A DNA stretch of 64,000 nucleotides from positions 1 to 64,000 of the forward strand of contig NZ_JNKF01000012.1 of the NCBI RefSeq assembly GCF_000702825.1, written 5' to 3'. The DNA comes from Prevotella sp. P6B1. Lineage in GTDB: Bacteria > Bacteroidota > Bacteroidia > Bacteroidales > Bacteroidaceae. The first letter of the stretch is position 1. Each line of letters starts with the position of its first letter. Shown here piece after piece: positions 23,678 to 33,038 of the stretch. The notes under the pieces are model-generated. The model made no database searches, had not been told where the DNA came from, and saw only the letters and a program-made list of their open reading frames with translations. A program made the position numbers and the translations under genes.

Positions 23678-24952
23678 TCAAACCTCCTCGAAGAACGTAT
23701 CAGGCCGACTTGAATCAAATATCTCATTGCAGTACATCACCGTCACCAGATTCTCCGTCTCCGAGAGATTAATGATATTGTGTGTATATCCGGGCAACAT
23801 GTGGATGCACTGGATGTTGTCGCCACTCACTTCAAACTCTATCACCTCATCAGTTCCCAACTTGCGTTCCTGAATCAAGCCATGACCGGCCACCACAATG
23901 AAGAACTCCCACTTGGTGTTGTGCCAGTGCTGTCCCTTCGTGATACCTGGCTTCGAGATATTGATGCTCACCTGACCGCTATGAACAGTATGAAGTAATT
24001 CAGTAAAAGAACCTCTATCATCCTCGTTCATTTTTAAAGGAAAAGCAATTTTTTCCTTTGGCAGATAACTGAGATAAGTCGCATATAATTTCTTTGCAAA
24101 AGCGTAATCAGGAATCTCAGGAACCGATGGAGCAGCGAGGGCAGAGTCATGCTCGCATGAACTATGCCGAGTCGCGACAGAGGTCGACCATTGGTCAATC
24201 ATCAAAGTCTTAGGCTGTTCAGCGAAACTTTTCAAGAGCTCGACGATTTCACCAAGAGTCACTTTGTGGGTGATAGGGCAATACCTGTACTTGCCGAGAG
24301 GTCCAGGAATAACCTCTAATCCCTCGAACTCGCAGTGATGACCTTTACCCTGCAAGATGGCAATCATCTCATCTACAAGGTCATCAATGTAGAGCAGTTC
24401 CAGTTCTACACTTGGGTCATTAACTGTATAAGGCAGGTCGTTGGCGAAGGCATTGCAGAAGGTTGCTACCGCACTATTGTAATTAGGTCTACACCATTTA
24501 CCAAACAAGTTTGGGAAGCGATATACATGCACTTCTGCACCAGTCTCTTTACCATATTCCAAGAACAAATCTTCACCAGCTTTCTTGCTTCGTCCATACT
24601 CGCTATTACCGAAACGACCAGTCAATGAAGCCTGCTGACTCGAAGACAGCATCACAGGGCACTTGTTCCCATACTTCTTCAATGTATCAAGCAGTGTGCT
24701 GGCAAAGCCAAAGTTGCCTTGCATGAACTCTTCTTGATTCTGAGGTCTGTTTACACCAGCCAGATTGAACACGAATCCAGCATCTTTGCAGAAGGTATCC
24801 AGCAAAGCAGGATCTGTATCAATATCATATTCATATATATCTTCAATGGCAAGGTCAGGAAATCTCCTGTCCTTACCATCTTTGATATTCTTTAATGCAG
24901 CACAGAGGTTCTTACCTACGAACCCCTTTGCTCCAGTTACAAGTATCTTCAT
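23678..24952 (-). CDS. capF: CapF/FnlB bifunctional reductase-epimerase
   Basis: The start MKILVTGAKGFVGKNL begins one base after the capE stop; the extra upstream residues of a longer frame are not needed. The N-terminal part is an extended SDR with a YGRSKKAGEDLF YxxxK pair. The C-terminal part (about residues 290-420) is a cupin (GQWHNTKWEFFIVVAGHG) as in Staphylococcus CapF. In the FnlABC/CapEFG pathway this enzyme epimerises C3 and reduces C4 of the CapE product. Length matches the family. The adjacent capE and capG support UDP-FucNAc synthesis strongly. Confidence 0.92.
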   Translation of the reverse strand: MKILVTGAKGFVGKNLCAALKNIKDGKDRRFPDLAIEDIYEYDIDTDPALLDTFCKDAGFVFNLAGVNRPQNQEEFMQGNFGFASTLLDTLKKYGNKCPVMLSSSQQASLTGRFGNSEYGRSKKAGEDLFLEYGKETGAEVHVYRFPNLFGKWCRPNYNSAVATFCNAFANDLPYTVNDPSVELELLYIDDLVDEMIAILQGKGHHCEFEGLEVIPGPLGKYRYCPITHKVTLGEIVELLKSFAEQPKTLMIDQWSTSVATRHSSCEHDSALAAPSVPEIPDYAFAKKLYATYLSYLPKEKIAFPLKMNEDDRGSFTELLHTVHSGQVSINISKPGITKGQHWHNTKWEFFIVVAGHGLIQERKLGTDEVIEFEVSGDNIQCIHMLPGYTHNIINLSETENLVTVMYCNEIFDSSRPDTFFEEV

Positions 24953-24953
24953 A

Positions 24954-26000
24954 TTATACGAGATTCGGAATTCCATTGAGTTCATTCTGGATATACTGCA
25001 AAGAAGCGATTTTCTCTTTCGTCTCCTCCAGATTCAGAATTCGCGTGTTGTTTGAGTTAAACTCATCAATCAACGCACGCTTCACATCACCCTCCTTGAA
25101 GTACTTATCATAGTTCAAGTCACGGTTATCTGCAGGCACTGCATAGAAGTTACCCATGTCGATGGCCTTTGCAGCCTCTTCCTTGGTCAGCAACGTCTCA
25201 TACATCTTCTCACCATGACGAATACCAATCACCTTGATTTCCTCCTTCTTGCCACCAAACAGCTCACAAACAGCCTCAGCCTGAGTCTGAATCGTGCAAG
25301 CGGGTGCTTTCTGAACCAAGATGTCACCATTCTTACCGTTCTCGAAGGCAAAGAGCACCAAATCTACAGCCTCTTCGAGAGACATGATGAATCGAGTCAT
25401 CTTAGGCTCGGTCAGTGTGATAGGATTACCCTTACGAATCTGGTCAATCCAGAGAGGAATCACACTACCACGGCTGCACATCACATTTCCATAACGAGTG
25501 CAACAGATTTTGGTGTCACCACTCAGACGACTCTTAGCCACAGCAATCTTCTCCTCAATAGCCTTGGTGATACCCATTGCATTGATAGGATATGCAGCCT
25601 TATCGGTTGAAAGGCAAATCACGCACTTTACGCCTGCGTCAATAGCAGCATCAAGTGTATTGTCCGTACCAATCACATTAGTTTTCACGGCTTCCATGGG
25701 GAAGAACTCACAAGAGGGTACCTGCTTCAAGGCAGCTGCATGGAACACATAGTCCACACCCTTCATCGCGTACTTCAGTGTGCTCTTGTTGCGCACGTCA
25801 CCGATATAGAACTTAATCTTGTTGGCCACCTCTGGCATACGCGCCTGGAAGTCGTGACGCATATCATCCTGCTTCTTCTCGTCGCGCGAGAAGATACGAA
25901 TCTCCCCGATATCCGTTCTCAGAAAGCGGTTCAACACTGCATTTCCAAAGCTGCCAGTACCACCGGTAATAAGCAGCGTTTTTCCTTCAAATACACTCAT
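24954..26000 (-). CDS. capE: CapE/FnlA UDP-GlcNAc 4,6-dehydratase 5-epimerase
   Basis: The 348-residue extended SDR has TGGTGSFGNAV (12-22), STDKAAYPINAMGITKAIEE in the active-site region, and CTRYGNVMCSRGSVIPLW. This pattern is that of soluble inverting dehydratases (FnlA/WbjB/CapE), which start UDP-L-FucNAc synthesis from UDP-GlcNAc. It lacks the N-terminal membrane domain of the PglF-like proteins elsewhere in this window. It is directly followed by capF and capG, completing the pathway in three genes. Confidence 0.93.
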   Translation of the reverse strand: MSVFEGKTLLITGGTGSFGNAVLNRFLRTDIGEIRIFSRDEKKQDDMRHDFQARMPEVANKIKFYIGDVRNKSTLKYAMKGVDYVFHAAALKQVPSCEFFPMEAVKTNVIGTDNTLDAAIDAGVKCVICLSTDKAAYPINAMGITKAIEEKIAVAKSRLSGDTKICCTRYGNVMCSRGSVIPLWIDQIRKGNPITLTEPKMTRFIMSLEEAVDLVLFAFENGKNGDILVQKAPACTIQTQAEAVCELFGGKKEEIKVIGIRHGEKMYETLLTKEEAAKAIDMGNFYAVPADNRDLNYDKYFKEGDVKRALIDEFNSNNTRILNLEETKEKIASLQYIQNELNGIPNLV

Positions 26001-26093
26001 TTTTATTTATTTTTTAATACAATTTCCATTAATATAATCCAGTTTTAACTCTTTTAAGCGAGGAACGACATCTTCCATCAGCCCTCAGACTTC

Positions 26094-26510
26094 TTACATC
26101 TCACGGTACGTTTCACTCCCATCCTCACCGTACTTTCCATCCTTCCCTTCATATATCACCGATGGCTCAATCACCTCCACCGTATGCCACACACCTTTCG
26201 GCACCTGGCAGCCGTAGGCGCCATCCTCGGGGCACAGATGGATGCGCTCCGCCTCCTTCAGCGTCACCTTGCCATCCTCAGAAGTCACCTCCTCATACAG
26301 CACCTCATCCAGTCTACCCTTAATGAGGATCACGTTCTCATTACTCATCGGATGCCTGTGGATAGCCACTTCCGTTCCTGGCAGCATGGCATTCAGCATA
26401 CGCTGCGAGCCATCCTCTGCCGATGTCCTCAGGTCCAGGTTTGTCCTCAGCCGAGGATTCCCCTTCGCCTCTTCAAACAGTTTGTCCAGTAATTCTTGGT
26501 TAATTGTCAT
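26094..26510 (-). CDS. wbuC: WbuC-family cupin metalloprotein, copy 2
   Basis: This is the copy in its natural setting, between the WecA-like transferase and capE. The 138 residues contain VAIHRHPMSNENVILIKG and an H-T-V-E-V-I-E-P stretch near the end. It differs from copy 1 (1078-1494) at only a few positions. WbuC genes typically occur in O-antigen or capsule loci that contain FucNAc genes, as here. The enzymatic role is not established; the cupin fold suggests a metal-dependent step or metal storage. Confidence 0.92.
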   Translation of the reverse strand: MTINQELLDKLFEEAKGNPRLRTNLDLRTSAEDGSQRMLNAMLPGTEVAIHRHPMSNENVILIKGRLDEVLYEEVTSEDGKVTLKEAERIHLCPEDGAYGCQVPKGVWHTVEVIEPSVIYEGKDGKYGEDGSETYREM

Positions 26511-26573
26511 TTTTGTAAAGTGTATAGTGGATAGTTTATTGTTTAAAAATACTCATACGGTCTTCAGCCGTGA

Positions 26574-27650
26574 TTATTGCTTCTTCAAAGACGCCAGATA
26601 CTCCTCATGCAGATGGTAGTACTTCTTCTTAAACCAAATATACGCCACCACGAACACCGCTGCCACAGCCACCAGATAAATCCAGTGCGCAGCCACTGTA
26701 TTGGGGCAGAGGTAGATGAATCCCAGCGACACCGCCAACTGCAGCACCATATACAGCAGCGAAATCTTCACATGTCCTATCTTCAGCTCATTCGCCATCA
26801 GCTGGTAGGCATGCTTTCGGTGCGCCTCCCCCAGATTCTCATGCAGCATAACACGGTGACACACTGTCAATATACCATCAGCACCATATATCATCAGAAA
26901 CGCCAGATACGACAAGTCCTCCGTCTGCACTATCAGCTTTCCAAGGGCGAAAAGCATGATAAAAGCTATTCCTATGCTCCCCACATCCCCTGCAAAGCAC
27001 TTCGCTTTCCCTTTCGGGCGGAAGTTAAAGATGCAGAACACGAGCACCCCGATGATAGCCACGATGAGATAACTCGGTTCTATAAACTCCTCAACTTTCA
27101 ACTGACTATCAACTATTAGCAATGGCACCAGTATCGCCAGAGCATAGCCTGCCGTGATGCCGTTGATACCATCCATAAAGTTGATGATATTCATACCACC
27201 AACATATACGATGAGCGCAGCTACAATTATCAACCCCATCAACACATAACTCATCAACTGACTATCAACATTCAACCCTAAACTCTCAACTGAGAATAGG
27301 CCCATACTCCAGAACATCAGCGCCATCGCCACGAATTGAGCCACCAGTCTCACCGTGTCCGGCAGCGACTGCACATCGTCCCAGAAGCTCACCCCGCTGA
27401 TAAGCACAAGTCCACACATAAACGGCAAATACTCTTGAACTATTAAACTATTGCCCCCTTGAACTACAATCATCCATCCAAACCAAATTACCATCGATAT
27501 GGCAAATATCACACCACCTCCTCGCAACACAATGGTCGAGTGCGATGACCTTTCATTCGGTTTGTCGATGATGTTGCACTTATCTGCAATCTTAAAGTAA
27601 GCTAGCTCCAAGGCAAGCAGCACGGCTGCTATGATAATGTATTCAATCAT
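26574..27650 (-). CDS. WecA/MraY-like polyprenyl-phosphate sugar-1-P transferase
   Basis: The 358-residue polytopic membrane protein has about ten hydrophobic segments. It carries the family's catalytic pattern: DKPNERSSHSTIVLRGGG (29-46), DD at 91-92, NFMDGINGI (157-165), GDVGS (221-225) and HRKH (277-280). It should transfer a HexNAc-1-phosphate from a UDP-sugar to undecaprenyl phosphate, starting a polysaccharide repeat; with FucNAc genes next door, UDP-FucNAc or UDP-GlcNAc are candidate donors. The same locus has a PglC-type initiator at 60794-61447. A collapsed copy is at 1663-2128. Confidence 0.9.
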   Translation of the reverse strand: MIEYIIIAAVLLALELAYFKIADKCNIIDKPNERSSHSTIVLRGGGVIFAISMVIWFGWMIVVQGGNSLIVQEYLPFMCGLVLISGVSFWDDVQSLPDTVRLVAQFVAMALMFWSMGLFSVESLGLNVDSQLMSYVLMGLIIVAALIVYVGGMNIINFMDGINGITAGYALAILVPLLIVDSQLKVEEFIEPSYLIVAIIGVLVFCIFNFRPKGKAKCFAGDVGSIGIAFIMLFALGKLIVQTEDLSYLAFLMIYGADGILTVCHRVMLHENLGEAHRKHAYQLMANELKIGHVKISLLYMVLQLAVSLGFIYLCPNTVAAHWIYLVAVAAVFVVAYIWFKKKYYHLHEEYLASLKKQ

Positions 27651-27781
27651 ATATATATATATATATTATTAAACCATAAACCAAAAGTGCCCATGGAAAA
27701 GACACCTTGCGTTGTCATCCATGAAAATCTTTGAGCGCTTTAGTATATTGTTCTTAATTCTTGTTTTAACGCACACATTTA
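27651..27781. other. Short AT-rich spacer with an (AT)n run
   Basis: An AT dinucleotide run lies just upstream of the WecA-like start. The stretch holds no gene. Weak -7-like sequences are present but none matches TAnnTTTG with a TTTG at the right spacing. Confidence 0.5.
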
Positions 27782-29737
27782 TCACTTGTCCAGTTTCTCA
27801 TACACTGAGTTGTTGCTCTTATACTCTGGCACGATCTCCTTCATCTTCTTCACGGTGGCCATGTTGTCGAACTGCTTGGCGATTTCTACCAGTTCGTCAA
27901 TGTCCTTCTCCACCTGTTCATAGTCGTACTCTCGCACTTGAGCAATACGGATCTTCTCATGGAATGTGGGTTTAGTGCCTTCGAGTTCGTTCAACACTTC
28001 CTCATACAACTTCTCACCCTCGCGCAAACCTGTATATTTAATCTCTATATTCTTAGCACCAGACAATGCAATCATTCTTTTTGCCAAGTCTGCTATCTTC
28101 ACCGGTTCGCCCATGTCAAAGACAAATATTTCTCCACCATTGCCCATCGTTCCAGCTTCAAGTACCAGTTTGCATGCTTCTGGTATTAGCATAAAGAATC
28201 TCACAATTCTTTCATCTGTCACTGTCACAGGACCACCATTCTTAATCTGTTGCTTAAACAGTGGAATAACGGAGCCATTCGAACCTAGTACATTTCCAAA
28301 GCGTGTAGTCACAAACTGTGTATAGTCAGTAGATGAAGAGCCTTTTTCTTTTGCTTCCTTTGCTAATTTCTTAGCCAAGCTTTGGACATAGATCTCGCAG
28401 ATACGCTTAGAGCACCCCATCACATTTGTGGGATTCACTGCTTTGTCTGTAGAAATCATGACGAACTTTTTTACGCCATACTTCACACTCATATCTGCTA
28501 TCACCTTCGTACCATAAATATTGTTCATCACCGCCTCGCTGGGGTTGTTCTCCATCATAGGCACGTGCTTGTAGGCAGCAGCATGGAACACATATTCAGG
28601 CCTGAACGAATCGAAGATATACTCCATCCTCGTTCTGCGACTGATGCTAGTCACCACCACCTCACAAGGCACCTCGGGGAAATCCCTCGCCATCATCAGT
28701 TCAATGTCATGTTGTGGAGTCTCAGCTTGGTCGATGAGCATCATCTTGGCGGGCTTGAACGTTGCCACTTGCCTTACCATTTCTGAACCGATGCTACCTG
28801 CAGCTCCTGTTATCAGCACGCGTTTGCCTGCCAGCAGGTCACCAACCGACTTCATGTCCACCTTGATTTCCTGACGAGGAAGCAAGTCTTCCACACTCAC
28901 CTCGTGCAGTTGCAGCTGTTCGTCCGTCAGTTTACCGTCCTGGACACTGCTCTCCTGAATCTCGTGTGCCATAAAAATCTTACAGCCTGCGTTAATCAGG
29001 AGGTCCTGCAGTTCCTGGTTCTGTCGGAAGTTGTTGATGCGGAAAGGGCTTACCAGTACGGCCTGAATTCGTTCCGTCCGAATCGCCTCCGCAATGTCAC
29101 CATCGAGCGTATAGACCTTCACGCCCAACAGCTTCATGCTCTTGATGCGAGGTTCGTGCGAGATGAATCCCGCAAGTTCAAACTGCTGCGGGCTCTGCGT
29201 GCGGATAAACTGAGCCAGTCCCACGCCACCCGTCAGCGCACCGTAAATCAGCACACGCATAGCTGGAGTATCCTCTTTCGACGAGTCGTAGAGAATCCTC
29301 ACCACCAGTCTCGATGCCCACATCAATGCCGATGAGATAGTGAATACTACGATGGTCTCCAGCGGCTTGATGGCGCACAGCCATTCTACCCCTGTCCATC
29401 GGAACAGGTAGTAGCTTGCCACTGCCAGCACCAGCGTTGTCAGGTTGGCGTATGCCAGCTTGGCCAAGTCGATGGAACTGGAGTAACGTAATACACCTGA
29501 ATAGGTCTTGAACACCTTTGCACCCACCCAGCTCAATGCCGCAAACAGCAGAGCCGTATAGAGCATAGAAAAGCGGTTCTCAAACGCCATCATAGTTCGG
29601 TTTGTCACCCAATAGGTGAACACCGCAGAGATGAACACTATGGCGGTGTCCATCAAAAGAATCACCCAATATGGTAAAACATTCTTTCCGAAGTACCATT
29701 GGGATATCTTCTTAATAAAAGAATATCTATTCGCCAT
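27782..29737 (-). CDS. PglF/FlaA1-type nucleoside-diphosphate sugar dehydratase, copy 1
   Basis: The ATG at 29737 gives about 651 residues; a TTG three codons earlier is unlikely. The N-terminus has four hydrophobic segments, then a linker, then a SDR domain with VLITGAAGSIGSEMVRQ and MISTDKAVNPTNVMGCSKR. This is the PglF/WbpM/CapD group of membrane-bound UDP-HexNAc 4,6-dehydratases (often annotated 'polysaccharide biosynthesis protein' or 'nucleoside-diphosphate sugar epimerase/dehydratase'). A close paralogue is at 57577-59538. The product would be a 4-keto-6-deoxy sugar that feeds an aminotransferase. Sited between the WecA-like gene and the nucleotidyltransferase gene. Confidence 0.92.
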   Translation of the reverse strand: MANRYSFIKKISQWYFGKNVLPYWVILLMDTAIVFISAVFTYWVTNRTMMAFENRFSMLYTALLFAALSWVGAKVFKTYSGVLRYSSSIDLAKLAYANLTTLVLAVASYYLFRWTGVEWLCAIKPLETIVVFTISSALMWASRLVVRILYDSSKEDTPAMRVLIYGALTGGVGLAQFIRTQSPQQFELAGFISHEPRIKSMKLLGVKVYTLDGDIAEAIRTERIQAVLVSPFRINNFRQNQELQDLLINAGCKIFMAHEIQESSVQDGKLTDEQLQLHEVSVEDLLPRQEIKVDMKSVGDLLAGKRVLITGAAGSIGSEMVRQVATFKPAKMMLIDQAETPQHDIELMMARDFPEVPCEVVVTSISRRTRMEYIFDSFRPEYVFHAAAYKHVPMMENNPSEAVMNNIYGTKVIADMSVKYGVKKFVMISTDKAVNPTNVMGCSKRICEIYVQSLAKKLAKEAKEKGSSSTDYTQFVTTRFGNVLGSNGSVIPLFKQQIKNGGPVTVTDERIVRFFMLIPEACKLVLEAGTMGNGGEIFVFDMGEPVKIADLAKRMIALSGAKNIEIKYTGLREGEKLYEEVLNELEGTKPTFHEKIRIAQVREYDYEQVEKDIDELVEIAKQFDNMATVKKMKEIVPEYKSNNSVYEKLDK

Positions 29738-29748
29738 ATATGCCAAAA

Positions 29749-30885
29749 TTAAAATGGGACGAATCTGAGTTTAGCCTTTACTTTCCATATAGGATAGGCT
29801 ATAATCTTCTCTTTCCCGTATTTGAAGACTTTTATCAATCGTTTGAACAAAGCCCAGAATGAATATATATTCCCAAAGAAACCTTTGTCAAAGGAGCGGT
29901 GTTTCATTGATTCGCTCGACTGCCCAAAGTTTCCTACAGCCATTATATCACTAAACAAAAACTGAACATCTTCTTTTTTGTATTGCCTCATCCACTCAGG
30001 GGCATTTATATCTAATGCCAGATATTCTTTTGCGAAACCATAGAAAGAAACCCATGCAAGCGTTGCCCTAACATCTTTTAGATACTGTTGAATTTTGTCC
30101 CAATCAATCTCTGCACAATGGCGATGAAGGAAAAGCGTCCAATCACATATCTGTCTAAGCCCGATTCCCGTTTGCACAAAATGATGATGTATGTGCATGA
30201 ATATAAAAAAAGCATTATATGTAGGATTCGGCTGTCCAATTTCTTGCCCTTCCAATATAAAACTTCTTGGTTCACGCCACTCTTCAGCTCTATTAATACG
30301 TTGTAGTGGTTGATTAATGATGGGACTATAATAATGCAATGCCATTTTGTGACATTCCACAGGTGTATCATGCCACATAAAATGAAGATCCTTTCGTGTT
30401 TCCTTTTCTATTGCAATTCCGTCTTCCTTAAGAATGTTTTTAACTGCTTCATATTGATCCAAGCCTACGAACAAATCAATATCTCCACTATTCCTGTGCA
30501 ATGGGTTCCGATATAATGAAGCACACCCCTGTCCTTTTAGAAGGAGTGTTCTTATGCCTTTATCATGAAAATAGCTTTCAAGCGTCTTCAGATTCTCATT
30601 TAATACGTGATTGTTGTTTTCTATTATAAAAACTTCACCCATCCAGGTCAGCAAGTCAATCTTGGGAGGTGTTATATTCTTTCCGTCCTTATCTTTCAGC
30701 GCCTCAATTCCGTCAAACACGACAGCAGATACAGACTGCTCATCTGCATATTGATATATTACCCCCCAATCAACATCTTTTGTAAACGACGACGCATCGG
30801 CCTCATTGCCCCATAAGCCTGAACGCAATAATTCAAAGAATTGAAGTTCGGCTTTCACCTGCATATTTTTGGTCAGATAAACCAT
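29749..30885 (-). CDS. Nucleotidyltransferase family protein (PF14907-like)
   Basis: The 378-residue protein shows TLLLKGQGCASLYRNPLHRN followed by SGDIDLFVG, the GxD-x-D centre of the uncharacterised nucleotidyltransferase family PF14907. Later parts are helical. Members are frequent in capsule loci of Bacteroidales and may transfer a nucleotide or an activated group to a lipid- or sugar-linked acceptor. There is no signal peptide. It starts after the Ldh-family gene with a spacing of a few bases. The precise reaction is unknown. Confidence 0.82.
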   Translation of the reverse strand: MVYLTKNMQVKAELQFFELLRSGLWGNEADASSFTKDVDWGVIYQYADEQSVSAVVFDGIEALKDKDGKNITPPKIDLLTWMGEVFIIENNNHVLNENLKTLESYFHDKGIRTLLLKGQGCASLYRNPLHRNSGDIDLFVGLDQYEAVKNILKEDGIAIEKETRKDLHFMWHDTPVECHKMALHYYSPIINQPLQRINRAEEWREPRSFILEGQEIGQPNPTYNAFFIFMHIHHHFVQTGIGLRQICDWTLFLHRHCAEIDWDKIQQYLKDVRATLAWVSFYGFAKEYLALDINAPEWMRQYKKEDVQFLFSDIMAVGNFGQSSESMKHRSFDKGFFGNIYSFWALFKRLIKVFKYGKEKIIAYPIWKVKAKLRFVPF

Positions 30886-30888
30886 GTA

Positions 30889-31842
30889 TTACTGTTCTCT
30901 ATTAAAATATGCCAGACGATCATCTCCAGGGAGACAAATAGGCCCTGACCCGTTCCTCTCAGAATTACGCAATAAGCTGACATATTCTTTTATAGCGGTA
31001 TCATACTCATCCCCCATTATCAATCTTGGCTCTATAGCAATACAACAGAATCCGACATTCATACCCTTATTATCTGAAGAGTAGAACCGACCAACTTTGT
31101 TTAAGAAGGCAGCACCAGACACCAGACCGGAAATCAAATCAATTAACATCGCAATACCATAACCTTTGAAACCAGCCATAGGCAACACTAATCCTTTCAT
31201 TCCTTCTTCCGGGTCATTTGTTGGGTTTCCATTCTCATCTAATGCCCAACCATCAGGTAGCTTTTTCCCATCTTCTTTGTATTGTTTGAATTTGCTTTTC
31301 GCAACGACACTTGTTGCCATATCGATGATAATGGGGTCGCCATCTGGCACCGGAATAACTGCGGAGAACGGATTTGTTCCCAACATTTTCTCCTTTCCCC
31401 CAAATGGAGCCATCTGTGCAGGGCTATTAGAGAATAGAATACCTATACATCCACTCTCTGCCGCTTTTAACGGATAGTAAAAAGCTGGTCCTACAGTGTT
31501 GTTATTCTTACTAAACACATGGTACACGCCAACTTTTTTTGCCCGCTCAACTGCATAACTCATACAAAAAGTGGCTGATACTGGCCCAAAACCATTATCT
31601 CCATCAATCAAAGCAAAACTTGGTGACTCACGCACAATGGATAGAGAAGGATTTAAGTTATACCCCCCTCTTTTTATTTTCTCCACATGAGATGGCAAGA
31701 CATTGATACCATGAGAGGTAACACCATAAGCATCTGCTGTAGCGAAACAGTCGGCAACTACTTCAGCTTGTTCCGCAGGCAAAGAAGCCGCAACAAGTTC
31801 TCTAATTATAGATTCTTTTTCTTCTAAATATTCCTTTCTCAT
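30889..31842 (-). CDS. Ldh family (malate/L-lactate type) oxidoreductase
   Basis: The 317-residue protein is of the Ldh_2 (YbiC/ComC-like) NAD(P)-dependent dehydrogenase family. It has SHGINVLPSHVEKIKRGG near residue 38, then FGPVSATFCMSYAVERAK, LFSNSPAQMAPFGG, and a glycine-rich FKGYGIAMLIDLISG near the C-terminus. Family members interconvert 2-hydroxy and 2-keto acids. Within a capsule operon it probably makes a precursor of a non-sugar substituent or of a keto-acid moiety, together with the HpaI-type aldolase three genes upstream. The exact substrate cannot be read from sequence. Confidence 0.85.
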   Translation of the reverse strand: MRKEYLEEKESIIRELVAASLPAEQAEVVADCFATADAYGVTSHGINVLPSHVEKIKRGGYNLNPSLSIVRESPSFALIDGDNGFGPVSATFCMSYAVERAKKVGVYHVFSKNNNTVGPAFYYPLKAAESGCIGILFSNSPAQMAPFGGKEKMLGTNPFSAVIPVPDGDPIIIDMATSVVAKSKFKQYKEDGKKLPDGWALDENGNPTNDPEEGMKGLVLPMAGFKGYGIAMLIDLISGLVSGAAFLNKVGRFYSSDNKGMNVGFCCIAIEPRLIMGDEYDTAIKEYVSLLRNSERNGSGPICLPGDDRLAYFNREQ

Positions 31843-31874
31843 TTCGTTTTCAAATTAACCGCTTTACGAAGGGC

Positions 31875-33038
31875 TTATACACCTAACGTGCTGTTTAAAT
31901 CTTTCAATATATTATTCAGCATAATTGCACGGTCAAAATACTTTTCCGCCCTCATACGCCCTTGAAGTGACAAAGATTCACGTAAAGAGCTATCGCTATA
32001 GAGCAGTTCCATCTTATCACACAAATCAACAGAATCATGGTCTTTCACCAATAGGCCTGATACACCATTTTCAACAACTTCAGATGGGCCTGGTACATCT
32101 GTAGTTATAATTGGAAGTCTAACGCCCATAGCCTCTTGCAAAACTTTACCAAAGCCTTCACGATAGGTAGGGTGCGTAAGTACATCAAACATGGCCATGT
32201 GTGCGTACACCTCATTGGGGGGCACATTGCCTGTAAAACAAATATGGCTGTTTTCCTTAGCGATACGCATATTCTCTTCGCTAATGGGATTTGTGTCATC
32301 AATCATACCCACCAATGCAAGGTATATGTCATCGTGTTTTTTCTGCAATTCCAAAAATGCAGTAATAAGTTCATTGATACCCTTATCCGCATTTACTCTA
32401 CCCACATATCCGAAAAGGAATCCTTTAACTGGAATGCCATATTTATCCCTCAGTCTCAATTTTGCTTCGTTAGCATTAAAACTGTCGCACTCCTTTAGTG
32501 ACACACCTGTAGTTCCACCTATGCCAACCACGGAAATTTTCTCGGCAGGGCACAAACCTTCATCTATTGCAAATTGACGATTAAGTGGACTTTGACCACG
32601 TATTGTAGTTGAAAAGGAACAGGTTAATTGTTCAATAAACTTGAATAAAGAACGCTTTTTCCCTTTAAAAGAAACATATCTTAAACCACACTGATTATAA
32701 AATCGACATTTTACACCTGCAAGCCAACCGGCAACAGATGCATATAACGATACGTTGGGAGAAGTGTAATATATCACGTCAAACTTCTCTCGGCGAAAGA
32801 GTTTGTATAGTTGGATTGGCACCTTGATGATGTCATGGAGACTTGCCCCTCTACTCATTGGTATATTGATACACTTGGCATAATCGCTATTTCTCTCGGC
32901 AAATCCTTCTTCCATATTACAGATAAGAGTAACGTCATAGCCATTATTTGACAAATTGCGCATCGAATCAACTACGAACCAATCCATAGTCTTTGAAATA
33001 GTCGTCAAAGCACAAATCTTTATCTTTTTCTCTATCAT
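31875..33038 (-). CDS. Glycosyltransferase family 4 (GT-B)
   Basis: The 387-residue protein shows the C-terminal GT4 signature EGFGKVLQEAMGVRLPIITT, with the E-x7-E motif, and GRVNADKGINELITAF earlier. This is a retaining, nucleotide-sugar-dependent enzyme without membrane segments. The gene overlaps the aldolase gene by four bases (ATGA). Donor and linkage cannot be assigned. Confidence 0.88.
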   Translation of the reverse strand: MIEKKIKICALTTISKTMDWFVVDSMRNLSNNGYDVTLICNMEEGFAERNSDYAKCINIPMSRGASLHDIIKVPIQLYKLFRREKFDVIYYTSPNVSLYASVAGWLAGVKCRFYNQCGLRYVSFKGKKRSLFKFIEQLTCSFSTTIRGQSPLNRQFAIDEGLCPAEKISVVGIGGTTGVSLKECDSFNANEAKLRLRDKYGIPVKGFLFGYVGRVNADKGINELITAFLELQKKHDDIYLALVGMIDDTNPISEENMRIAKENSHICFTGNVPPNEVYAHMAMFDVLTHPTYREGFGKVLQEAMGVRLPIITTDVPGPSEVVENGVSGLLVKDHDSVDLCDKMELLYSDSSLRESLSLQGRMRAEKYFDRAIMLNNILKDLNSTLGV